A DNA stretch of 7,882 bases, from positions 1-7,882 of the forward strand of contig JAJYPQ010000166.1 of the NCBI GenBank assembly GCA_021795255.1, read 5' to 3'. This DNA is from Pseudomonadota bacterium (lineage in GTDB: Bacteria > Pseudomonadota > Gammaproteobacteria > Acidiferrobacterales > Acidiferrobacteraceae). Under the pieces are notes generated by a model. The model saw only the letters and a list, made by a program, of their open reading frames with translations. It ran no database searches and was not told the DNA's origin. How positions within the stretch are numbered: the first letter of the stretch is position 1; every line of letters starts with the position of its first letter. Below, one piece after another: positions 1 through 4,732 of this stretch. A program made the translations under genes and the position numbers.

Positions 1-391
1 TGGCAGCGGCCAGCGGTGGGATCGCATCAAGGTGTCCGGATGGGCCTTGCCAATGGGCAACACCGACGGCGTACAAGACGAGGAATACGGTCGAGAAAAG
101 CGCAAAACCTGATGCGACACCGGCAAGAACCAGACTTCCGAAGGCAGTGATTTCATGTGCTCGGCGGCGTTCGAAGCCGCGGACCAAACCGACGTAGAGC
201 ACAACCAGTATGCCGGCCAGCACCAGCGATATCCCAAGAACCGCCCAGTCCCGATTGCCGGATGTGGCGTGACGAGTCACCCAAACACGTAGCAATTGTG
301 CGCCAATGTCGCCGGCCAACAGGACCGCAAAGAACACGATGAGTCTGATCGGCGCGATGCGCCCGAACGCCGGAAAGTGTCGAGTTGTCAT
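1..391 (-). CDS. Partial multi-pass membrane protein, possibly CPBP-type intramembrane protease N-terminus
   Basis: Reading from an ATG at 391-389, the frame stays open for 130 codons to the window edge, so the C-terminus is missing. An AGGAG sequence lies 10 bases upstream of the ATG. The product has three hydrophobic stretches: about residues 15-28 (IRLIVFFAVLLAG), 53-68 (VLGISLVLAGILVVLY) and 85-107 (GSLVLAGVASGFALFSTVFLVLY). Between the second and third is an arginine-rich loop, GLVRGFERRRAHEITAFGS. A loop of the form 'ERRxxxEl' followed by a glycine-rich helix is common near the N-terminus of CPBP (Abi/CAAX-type) proteases. The catalytic EExxxR and HxxxH motifs would lie beyond the edge, so this assignment is tentative. 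The gene lies on the far side of attC 1 and is therefore the first gene of the next cassette to the left. That it is a real gene is fairly sure; its function is not. Confidence 0.65.
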   Translation of the reverse strand, partial: MTTRHFPAFGRIAPIRLIVFFAVLLAGDIGAQLLRVWVTRHATSGNRDWAVLGISLVLAGILVVLYVGLVRGFERRRAHEITAFGSLVLAGVASGFALFSTVFLVLYAVGVAHWQGPSGHLDAIPPLAAA

Positions 392-519
392 TGATGGATC
401 GCTCCTGCCCCAAGCAAAAATGGCTGGATGTGGTCAACCTGCCGAACTGGGTTCGATAATGGGCTCTGACCCTGAGGTATCCCCACATTTCCTGTGGCCA
501 TCCGCGTTGCCCCTATGCA

Positions 520-579
520 ACATAACGTTTGAAATAACCGGCGCGCTTTAGCGCGTCCGTGTTGATTGAATAGTTAGCT
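520..579 (-). other. attC recombination site 1
   Basis: Imperfect palindrome at the 3' end of the membrane-anchored gene to its right. The plus-strand left core is ACATAAC (520-526) and the right core is GTTAGCT (573-579). The inner stem on the minus strand pairs CGG-A-CGCGC with GCGCG-CCG around a TAAA loop, leaving one unpaired A, as is usual for attC folding of the recombining strand. The left core departs from the RYYYAAC consensus at its third base. The TAA stop of the gene overlaps the right core. The 128 bp to its left (392-519) hold no gene and appear to be the leader of the partial gene at 1-391. Confidence 0.85.
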
Positions 580-1011
580 GCTGGCGAGTGAAAAGTGACC
601 ATGTGCCTCGCTGACTATGGCTTGCGCCAGTCTCTTGGATACGCCGAGAGAGACAAATGGCGACTCTTTGAAATAAAACCTCACTACGGGAAAGAATAGC
701 TGACGGTATTGTTCCGTGCTCTCGATTTCGGACCACGGGATGAAGAGTGGCGGGTGCCCGAGACGAAAGGGTAATAGCACTGAGATAAACAACCCTTCCG
801 TATTTGCACCAAACGTGAGGACACCACCGTAGTTGGCTGGGCTCATTGAGGCGCTTCTGAGATACCAACGACGACCACTAAACGGCTGAGTCGCGCGATA
901 GTGCTGTGCAAGCGTGTGCCAACCACCAATAAACGATAGGGCGACGCAAATGGTGCACCAGAGCGCCACGAAGAGCGGCAGAAACAGAGCTGGATTATTG
1001 GTATCGATCAT
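574..1011 (-). CDS. Membrane-anchored protein with possible PH-like domain
   Basis: Encodes 145 residues from the ATG at 1011-1009. A longer reading from 1056 would place the start inside attC 2 and is rejected. One N-terminal transmembrane segment spans about residues 7-30 (PALFLPLFVALWCTICVALS). A soluble domain follows, with alternating beta-rich segments (GVLTFGANTEGLFISVL, then LFIPWSEIESTE at 89-100, then VVRFYFKE). A hydrophobic strand ending in 'IPWSEI' followed by further strands and a C-terminal helix is typical of small bacterial PH-like proteins, but the family is inferred from this pattern alone. No clear Shine-Dalgarno sequence precedes the start, which lies 9 bases from the attC 2 core. 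The stop codon lies within attC 1. Function unknown. Confidence 0.8.
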   Translation of the reverse strand: MIDTNNPALFLPLFVALWCTICVALSFIGGWHTLAQHYRATQPFSGRRWYLRSASMSPANYGGVLTFGANTEGLFISVLLPFRLGHPPLFIPWSEIESTEQYRQLFFPVVRFYFKESPFVSLGVSKRLAQAIVSEAHGHFSLASS

Positions 1012-1019
1012 TTGTAGGC

Positions 1020-1082
1020 AGCCAACGCTTGAGTTAAGCGGCGCGCGACTTGTCACGCGTCCGCTTGAATGACTGGTTAGGG
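1020..1082 (-). other. attC recombination site 2
   Basis: Cores are AGCCAAC (1020-1026) and GTTAGGG (1076-1082). On the minus strand the stem pairs AGCGG-A-CGCGTGAC with GTCGCGCG-CCGCT almost fully, with one unpaired A. The left core is degenerate (AGCCAAC rather than RYYYAAC), which may mean the site is decaying. The gene to its right reads through most of the site before stopping at 1034-1036. Confidence 0.88.
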
Positions 1083-1465
1083 GCGAAATAGGCCTGCACG
1101 CTCTGCCACCTGTACAGGTAGAACGCCCCGACGCTCACAACAAGCAAGCCCGGCAAAACATACGCCAGCATGCCAAAGAACGGACACGGCGCTACGAACG
1201 CAAGCGCCAGAAAGCCCAAATACGCAGCGCGCGCATACGGCTGCTTTGACGCGAGCGCCCACGCGACGAAGGGACCAACAAGGCCGATCAAGGATGCGAG
1301 CACGCCTGCGCCACTGCTCCACCACTCAGCGTAGCCGACATGCCGACCTTGGATGGACAAAGAGCCGTTTGGGATGACCGACATGGCGAAGAAGACGAAG
1401 CAAAACGCCGCATTCGCAGTAAGCAACTTTAGAAGCTTTGGCATGCTGCTGAAATTTGCCCACAT
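1034..1465 (-). CDS. Four-helix membrane protein with attC-encoded tail
   Basis: Encodes 143 residues with four likely transmembrane segments: about 12-31 (LKLLTANAAFCFVFFAMSVI), 52-71 (GAGVLASLIGLVGPFVAWAL), 79-93 and 100-118 (LAYVLPGLLVVSVGAFYLY). Positive residues follow helices 2 and 4. Residues from about 129 onward (PNQSFKRTRDKSRAA) are encoded by attC 2, so the last 15 residues are basic and come from the recombination site rather than the ancestral gene. The ATG at 1465-1463 lies just after the attC 3 core, whose AGGGG could serve as a weak ribosome site. An in-frame ATG at codon 8 is a possible alternative start. I know of no defined function. Similar small membrane proteins with a PNGS...YAEWWSSG segment seem to recur in cassette arrays, but this is recollection and not tested here. 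Confidence 0.82.
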   Translation of the reverse strand: MWANFSSMPKLLKLLTANAAFCFVFFAMSVIPNGSLSIQGRHVGYAEWWSSGAGVLASLIGLVGPFVAWALASKQPYARAAYLGFLALAFVAPCPFFGMLAYVLPGLLVVSVGAFYLYRWQSVQAYFAPNQSFKRTRDKSRAA

Positions 1466-1473
1466 GGTCTAGC

Positions 1474-1536
1474 CCCTAACGTGAAGCTAAGGGGCGCCGC
1501 GCTTTTGCGGCGTCCCGCTTGAGCGTAAGGTTATGC
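1474..1536 (-). other. attC recombination site 3
   Basis: Cores are CCCTAAC (1474-1480) and GTTATGC (1530-1536). The minus-strand stem pairs GGG-A-CGCCGC with GCGGCG-CCC around an A-rich loop, with one unpaired A. It lies directly after the HNH endonuclease gene, whose TAA stop at 1531-1533 falls inside the right core. Confidence 0.88.
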
Positions 1537-2253
1537 ATTTACGCCACCATTTAGCATGTTCTTCACCTCCTCGATACTGTAGGGAGGCTGACGCAAATGA
1601 ATGACAGCATGACAATTGGCGCACACAGGGCGAAGGTCTTTGATTGGGTCAATGACGTACTCCTCGCCAATGAACGCCAGCGGTTTCAAGTGGTGGACGT
1701 GGATATAGCCTTCCGAAGAACTGCCATATGTGAAGCCAAAGTTGAACCCGCACACGGAGCAACCGGTTCCGTAGTGAGCGATGCACTTCTGTCGAGCCAC
1801 AGGGTTGCGCTCGAATGCGCTTACCTGAACAGTAAAGCTCGCGCCCTCAACCAGAGGCTCTTCAATGCCCAGCTCCTCTTGGAATGACCAAGTGCCGTGA
1901 CCTCCAACTCCAAGCTCCTTCAGAGCCTCAATGACCGATGGACGAAGGCGCAGCTCGTATTCGGAGCCTGGCATCTTGAAGAACTCGACAAGAACCGAGA
2001 GGTTTGTTGTAGGGGAGACATTCAGTTCATTGCAGAGTTTTCCGGCAAATTTACCATAGTGGAGATTTGCTGTATTCCAATTGGCAAAGCCAAGTGCGCG
2101 CGCAAGATGACGTGCAGTAATGGTGTGGTCTGGGGCAGCTAAGTGGACGCGCAACATTTCTAATTGGCTCTCAGTTGGCTTAACACGATTGAATGCGCCC
2201 ACGTAGTCGGCAGACGTGAACGACTCTATCTGTTCAATGGTATCAGTCGCCAT
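1531..2253 (-). CDS. HNH endonuclease, McrA-like
   Basis: Encodes 240 residues from the ATG at 2253-2251; a GTG one codon upstream (2256) is an alternative. The C-terminal third is an HNH nuclease domain: C165/C168 (CSVCG), the HVHHLKPL segment with H187/H188, D206 in KDLRPVCANCH, C211/C214, N213 and a final H219. The paired CxxC and CxxC motifs should bind zinc, and the His/Asn/His set is intact, so the enzyme is probably active on DNA. The N-terminal part (LARALGFANWNTANLHYGKF) resembles the N-terminal region of other HNH proteins related to 5-methylcytosine-specific McrA. No methyltransferase or partner gene is nearby, which fits a stand-alone, modification-dependent or anti-phage nuclease, though the specificity cannot be read from sequence. 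A four-codon upstream ORF (2253-2264) ends in TGATG over the start. The fold is sure; the substrate is inferred. Confidence 0.92.
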   Translation of the reverse strand: MATDTIEQIESFTSADYVGAFNRVKPTESQLEMLRVHLAAPDHTITARHLARALGFANWNTANLHYGKFAGKLCNELNVSPTTNLSVLVEFFKMPGSEYELRLRPSVIEALKELGVGGHGTWSFQEELGIEEPLVEGASFTVQVSAFERNPVARQKCIAHYGTGCSVCGFNFGFTYGSSSEGYIHVHHLKPLAFIGEEYVIDPIKDLRPVCANCHAVIHLRQPPYSIEEVKNMLNGGVNA

Positions 2254-2268
2254 CACCGTTCCATAACT

Positions 2269-2325
2269 GCATAACGCTGGAGTTAAGCGGCGGCGAAGCC
2301 GTCCGCCTTGAACGAACTGTTAGCC
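2269..2325 (-). other. attC recombination site 4
   Basis: Cores are GCATAAC (2269-2275) and GTTAGCC (2319-2325). The minus-strand stem pairs CGG-A-CGGC with GCCG-CCG around a TTC loop, with an unpaired A. It is identical to attC 6 at 53 of 57 positions and closely resembles the classical 59-base element of mobile integron cassettes. It belongs to the small secreted-protein gene on its right. Confidence 0.93.
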
Positions 2326-2329
2326 GAGT

Positions 2330-2725
2330 CTACTGGCTACGTGCCTTGGTGACGTACCACGCAAAACAAGTTGCGAGCTGCGCAGGAATACCTGGCGCAT
2401 TTTTGACGACCCACGCCTTGATGGCACCCTCGTCTTGCGAACGAGCGGCACCAGCCCACAGAGTGACGAAATGAGTCCGGTTGGGATCACCGTGGAAGAA
2501 AAGAAATGGCGGATCTGTGTTGGGGGTTTCGACATAGACGATGTGCCAGCCTGCGAGCGCGAAGGATTGGCTCACAGAAACCGAACTGACAGCTAGTTGT
2601 TCGGCCAGCACAGGTGCCCAAGTAGCCCGTTGAGCGTTAGTGAGCTTACGACTCACCGCATCGCAAGATGTCGCCAATGCTTGGCTGCAGACCGCGAGCA
2701 ACAGAAGAGTGAGCAGTGCGCGCAT
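2330..2725 (-). CDS. Small secreted protein with signal peptide
   Basis: Encodes 131 residues. The N-terminus is a clear Sec signal peptide: M-R, then a leucine-rich core (ALLTLLLLAVCSQ), then ALA at 16-18 before a likely cleavage site. The mature part of about 113 residues has two cysteines, C21 and C120, which could form a disulfide in the periplasm. A segment at 59-80 (GWHIVYVETPNTDPPFLFFH) followed by GDP and a strand FVTLWAG suggests a compact alpha/beta domain. The ATG at 2725-2723 lies right after the attC 5 core (GTTAGCC) with no evident Shine-Dalgarno sequence. The stop is 5 bases from attC 4. I do not recognise a named family. Export to the periplasm is well supported; the role is unknown. 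Confidence 0.82.
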   Translation of the reverse strand: MRALLTLLLLAVCSQALATSCDAVSRKLTNAQRATWAPVLAEQLAVSSVSVSQSFALAGWHIVYVETPNTDPPFLFFHGDPNRTHFVTLWAGAARSQDEGAIKAWVVKNAPGIPAQLATCFAWYVTKARSQ

Positions 2726-2728
2726 ATA

Positions 2729-2797
2729 GGCTAACGTTGAAGCTGAGCCGCGAGCGGCGGCTTGCCGACGCGAGTCGGCTCGAGCGACTGGTTAGGC
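2729..2797 (-). other. attC recombination site 5
   Basis: Cores are GGCTAAC (2729-2735) and GTTAGGC (2791-2797). The minus strand folds with outer arms GAGCCG / CGGCTC and a further inner stem. It is longer (69 bp) than sites 4 and 6 because of an extended hairpin. It lies directly after the HEPN-like gene on its right. Confidence 0.88.
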
Positions 2798-2798
2798 A

Positions 2799-3245
2799 TC
2801 ATTGTGGGACGTACTTGGAAAGGTAACGATAAAAGAGCCGATTCAGCTCTATTCCACAAGCGGTAAATGCGTCAGCCGCGTCTTCGAGATGGGCTAGTTC
2901 CAGAACCATTCCCGAGCTTAGACGGGCCTCGCCGCTTGGGCCCGTGCATGGCTTGCCATGAAGGATGGAATTTCGGACTTCAACGAGCCGTCTAAACTCA
3001 GCCGCAGCAGCCTTGAGTTCTTCACGCTCCTTCGACTTGGGCATGCTCCGCGTGAGATCAATGAAGAACTCCGCGATCCTCCCTGCGGTCCTTTCTTCTC
3101 CCACCAGCTTATCCAGAGATCCTGGCCGAATCCTCTCGCTGCACCAGACAACCTGCCATTCGCAAGTTGCAAAGGTGTACGCGGCAAGACCGACAGCGGC
3201 CACGTAGTCGGGCTTCACGGGAGATCGCAGTCGATCATCTTTCAT
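2799..3245 (-). CDS. Putative HEPN-like protein with RNxxxH motif
   Basis: Encodes 148 residues from the ATG at 3245-3243; an in-frame TTG at 3251 is a weaker alternative. The protein looks all-helical, with a central amphipathic helix rich in E, K and R (residues 69-90). This runs into VEVRNSILHGKP, where R91 and H96 form an R-x4-H motif with N after the R, the form seen at the active site of HEPN ribonucleases and related domains. The N-terminal helix (YVAAVGLAAYTFATCEWQVV) and the C-terminal helix (EDAADAFTACGIELNRLFYR) complete a four-helix arrangement. The assignment rests on this motif and helix pattern, so it is probable but not proven; some RN..H helical proteins are not nucleases. 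A nine-codon upstream ORF (3242-3271) overlaps the start by ATGA, which suggests coupled translation. The next cassette to the right encodes a second protein with the same motif. Confidence 0.75.
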   Translation of the reverse strand: MKDDRLRSPVKPDYVAAVGLAAYTFATCEWQVVWCSERIRPGSLDKLVGEERTAGRIAEFFIDLTRSMPKSKEREELKAAAAEFRRLVEVRNSILHGKPCTGPSGEARLSSGMVLELAHLEDAADAFTACGIELNRLFYRYLSKYVPQ

Positions 3246-3271
3246 ACGCAAGGGTGGCAGGCTGTTTCCAT
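3242..3271 (-). promoter_or_regulatory. Nine-codon upstream ORF coupled to the HEPN-like gene
   Basis: An ATG at 3271-3269, four bases after the attC 6 core GCCTAAC, opens a nine-codon frame (METACHPCV-type: M, E, T, A, C, H, P, C, V) that ends in TGA. The stop overlaps the start of the HEPN-like gene as ATGA. That start has no Shine-Dalgarno sequence of its own, so reinitiation from this frame is a plausible way to translate it. This is inference from arrangement only. Confidence 0.35.
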
Positions 3272-3274
3272 GAC

Positions 3275-3331
3275 GCCTAACGCTGGAGTTAAGCGGCGGC
3301 GAAGCCGTCCGCCTTGAACGAATTGTTAGAG
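3275..3331 (-). other. attC recombination site 6
   Basis: Cores are GCCTAAC (3275-3281, a perfect RYYYAAC) and GTTAGAG (3325-3331). The stem is the same as in attC 4, from which it differs at only four positions, three of them in or next to the cores. It lies directly after the RiboL-PSP-HEPN-like gene. Confidence 0.94.
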
Positions 3332-3332
3332 C

Positions 3333-3953
3333 CTACCAAGGAAAGCGGCCCAAGTGAGCATGAGACTTTGCACGAACTGACATGTCTAGGGCGTCTGCTA
3401 AATGGATCACGAAGTCCTTTAGCTGTTGTACGTTTGCCTTGGTAATTCCCTCTCGGCCCCCGTGCGCAATTTTGTTGCGTGTTTCAAGCGCCGTCGTAAG
3501 TCGCTTTTTAACGCTGTCATTATTGCAGTTTTGCCAGCCTATGCCGTCCATGATGTCAAAGAGTCCCAGCGATGCAAACATGCGATCGATGACGTTGACA
3601 TGCGGGTTTGCGCGGCTGTTGCCCAGCATTTTTACGGTCGCTTCCGGATTTGCTGCATTCGCGCCGATAATGCGCAACCCAATTTCCTTGTGCAAGTCGT
3701 CCACAAAGCCTTGAAGGTGCGACGTAAGTAGGACATACGCGGCACGATTAAGAGCGTCCACCTCTTTAGGTTTGCCACGGCCGGGGTCTGTAACAAGCGC
3801 GGTGAATACCTTTGCGGCTTGGCTCAGATCGCCAGTTAATTTTTGGGCAGCCGCCTCAGCGTTTTTGAACTTAGTAATAGCAGTGTGCGCATTGAGGAGC
3901 TGATCAACGTCTCCCAGACGAACGTTTAGGTTAGCTCTTGCTTGAGAAGGCAC
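3333..3953 (-). CDS. HEPN protein of RiboL-PSP-HEPN type
   Basis: Encodes 206 residues from a GTG at 3953-3951, chosen because AGGGAG (3960-3965) lies six bases upstream. The protein is helical throughout. A helix at 67-92 (LNRAAYVLLTSHLQGFVDDL) contains the 'SHLQGFVDDLHKEI' pattern typical of the RiboL-PSP-HEPN family. The second half has VIDRMFASLGLFDIMDGIGW and then ETRNKIAHGG, where R159 and H164 form the conserved R-x4-H motif. HEPN proteins of this group are thought to act as metal-independent ribonucleases, often in toxin, defence or RNA-repair settings. No separate antitoxin gene sits in the same cassette. The stop is one base from attC 6. Family assignment is good; the RNase activity is inferred from the motif. 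Confidence 0.87.
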   Translation of the reverse strand: MPSQARANLNVRLGDVDQLLNAHTAITKFKNAEAAAQKLTGDLSQAAKVFTALVTDPGRGKPKEVDALNRAAYVLLTSHLQGFVDDLHKEIGLRIIGANAANPEATVKMLGNSRANPHVNVIDRMFASLGLFDIMDGIGWQNCNNDSVKKRLTTALETRNKIAHGGREGITKANVQQLKDFVIHLADALDMSVRAKSHAHLGRFPW

Positions 3954-3959
3954 AGATAT

Positions 3960-3965
3960 CTCCCT
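3960..3965 (-). promoter_or_regulatory. Ribosome binding site setting the GTG start of the HEPN gene
   Basis: AGGGAG on the minus strand, six bases before the GTG at 3953. It lies only a few bases after the attC 7 core, so the translation signal is carried by the cassette itself just inside its recombination boundary. The DJ-1/PfpI cassette has the same arrangement. Confidence 0.6.
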
Positions 3966-3968
3966 GGG

Positions 3969-4046
3969 CTCTAACGTTTGAGTTCACCCGCTCGCGGAAG
4001 CGGGCGAAGCCCGCTGTAGCGAGTCGGGTGCAACGAAGGGTTAGGC
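3969..4046 (-). other. attC recombination site 7
   Basis: Cores are CTCTAAC (3969-3975) and GTTAGGC (4040-4046). The minus-strand stem pairs CACCCG-A-CTCGC with GCGAG-CGGGTG, with an unpaired A. It is capped by a second perfect hairpin, AGCGGGC-TTC-GCCCGCT, making this the longest attC in the window (78 bp). It lies directly after the DJ-1/PfpI gene, whose TAA stop is in the right core. Confidence 0.92.
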
Positions 4047-4664
4047 GCCCCTGACATACCGTGGCGCTTGCGCGTGACTTTCATAGCCGCCGTACTTGGC
4101 ACCCGAAGGGTAATACTCGGCCGCGAACTGAACCTTACCGGCTGCCTGCTCACCGGCGACGTGAGCGATAAAGGCAAGCGTGAGGTCGATGCCCGCTGAC
4201 ACCCCGGCCGAGGACCAGACATTGCCGTCTTGGACAAAGCGCTCTTCAACGACGGTGATGTCACCCAGCGCCCGCAGCCGCTCCAACGAGCCCCAGTGTG
4301 TGGTGGCCCGCTTACCAGAGAGTAAGCCCGCCGCATGCAGGACGAAAGAACCAGTACATACCGACAGTACGGCATTGCAGCCGCGGGCCTGGGTGGCGAC
4401 GAACTGGACAAGCACTGGGTTATTGACCTCCGTTCGCGTGCCCTGACCTCCGGGTACCAGCAAGTAGTCGAGCTGCGGGCAATGCTCGAAGTCAGTGGTT
4501 GGATTGACCGACATGCCTTTCGCGCAGAGGACCGATTCGGAAGTCTGCGCGACAAGGTGGCAGGTCGGACCATCGGCAACTTGGCGCCACATGGTGAGCA
4601 TTTCCCACGGGCCAACGAAGTCGAGTTCTTCCGCCTGATTGAAGATGAGGATGCCAGCGTGCAC
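4041..4664 (-). CDS. DJ-1/PfpI family protein, isonitrile hydratase-like
   Basis: Encodes 207 residues from a GTG at 4664-4662, preceded by AGGGAG (4670-4675) at five bases. The protein has the class I glutamine amidotransferase-like fold of DJ-1/PfpI: the N-terminal strand AGILIFNQAEELDFVGPWE with acidic residues E12/E13 and D15, the strand-turn LDYLLVPGGQGTR, and the nucleophile elbow SVCTGS with C103 and T104, followed by HAAGLLSGKRATTHW with H123. The 'D-F-V-G-P' turn together with Cys-Thr at the elbow matches the Asp and Cys-Thr residues of isonitrile hydratase (InhA), which hydrates isonitriles to N-formamides. There is no C-terminal AraC-type DNA-binding domain, so it is the enzyme-only form. 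The length is close to the family norm and the protein looks intact. The family is sure; the substrate is a guess. Confidence 0.93.
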   Translation of the reverse strand: MHAGILIFNQAEELDFVGPWEMLTMWRQVADGPTCHLVAQTSESVLCAKGMSVNPTTDFEHCPQLDYLLVPGGQGTRTEVNNPVLVQFVATQARGCNAVLSVCTGSFVLHAAGLLSGKRATTHWGSLERLRALGDITVVEERFVQDGNVWSSAGVSAGIDLTLAFIAHVAGEQAAGKVQFAAEYYPSGAKYGGYESHAQAPRYVRGA

Positions 4665-4669
4665 TTGTG

Positions 4670-4675
4670 CTCCCT
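4670..4675 (-). promoter_or_regulatory. Ribosome binding site setting the GTG start of the DJ-1/PfpI gene
   Basis: AGGGAG on the minus strand, five bases before the GTG at 4664 and just inside the attC 8 core GCCTAAC (4681-4687). It decides the GTG start over any internal ATG. Confidence 0.6.
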
Positions 4676-4680
4676 GGGGC

Positions 4681-4732
4681 GCCTAACGCCATGCTCACCG
4701 GCGCGCTTCAGCGCGTCCGGTGCAGCCACTAG
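4681..4732 (-). other. attC recombination site 8, interrupted by IS5-family element
   Basis: The left core is GCCTAAC (4681-4687). The minus-strand stem pairs CACCGG-A-CGCGC with GCGCG-CCGGTG around a TGAA loop, with one unpaired A. The expected right core GTTRRRY is missing. Where it should be, the sequence reaches CTAG (4729-4732), after which the insertion element begins. TTAGCAA on the other side of the element (6009-6015) looks like the rest of the right core. The site would have belonged to the zinc-ribbon gene pair beyond the element and is probably no longer usable. Confidence 0.82.

Noticed and set aside
467..484. GGGCTCTGACCCTGAGG-like stretch resembling repeats linked to REP-associated transposases
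   Set aside because: Only one copy, no pairing partner nearby and no transposase of that kind in the window.
1012..1056. Upstream extension of the membrane-anchored gene (574-1011)
   Set aside because: The extra codons lie inside attC 2. The ATG at 1011 starts directly before a normal hydrophobic N-terminus.
1597..1887. Plus-strand frame opposite the HNH endonuclease
   Set aside because: It is antisense to an intact gene with full catalytic motifs and has no ribosome site or domain of its own.
2253..2264. Three-codon ORF before the HNH gene as a separate gene
   Set aside because: Too short to be a gene. It is kept only as a possible translational coupling element in the findings.
2958..3317. 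Plus-strand frames opposite the first HEPN-like gene
   Set aside because: Two overlapping antisense frames, one running into attC 6; neither has a recognisable domain.
520..4046. attC repeats considered as a CRISPR array
   Set aside because: The repeats are palindromic, variable in length and separated by whole genes rather than short uniform spacers.
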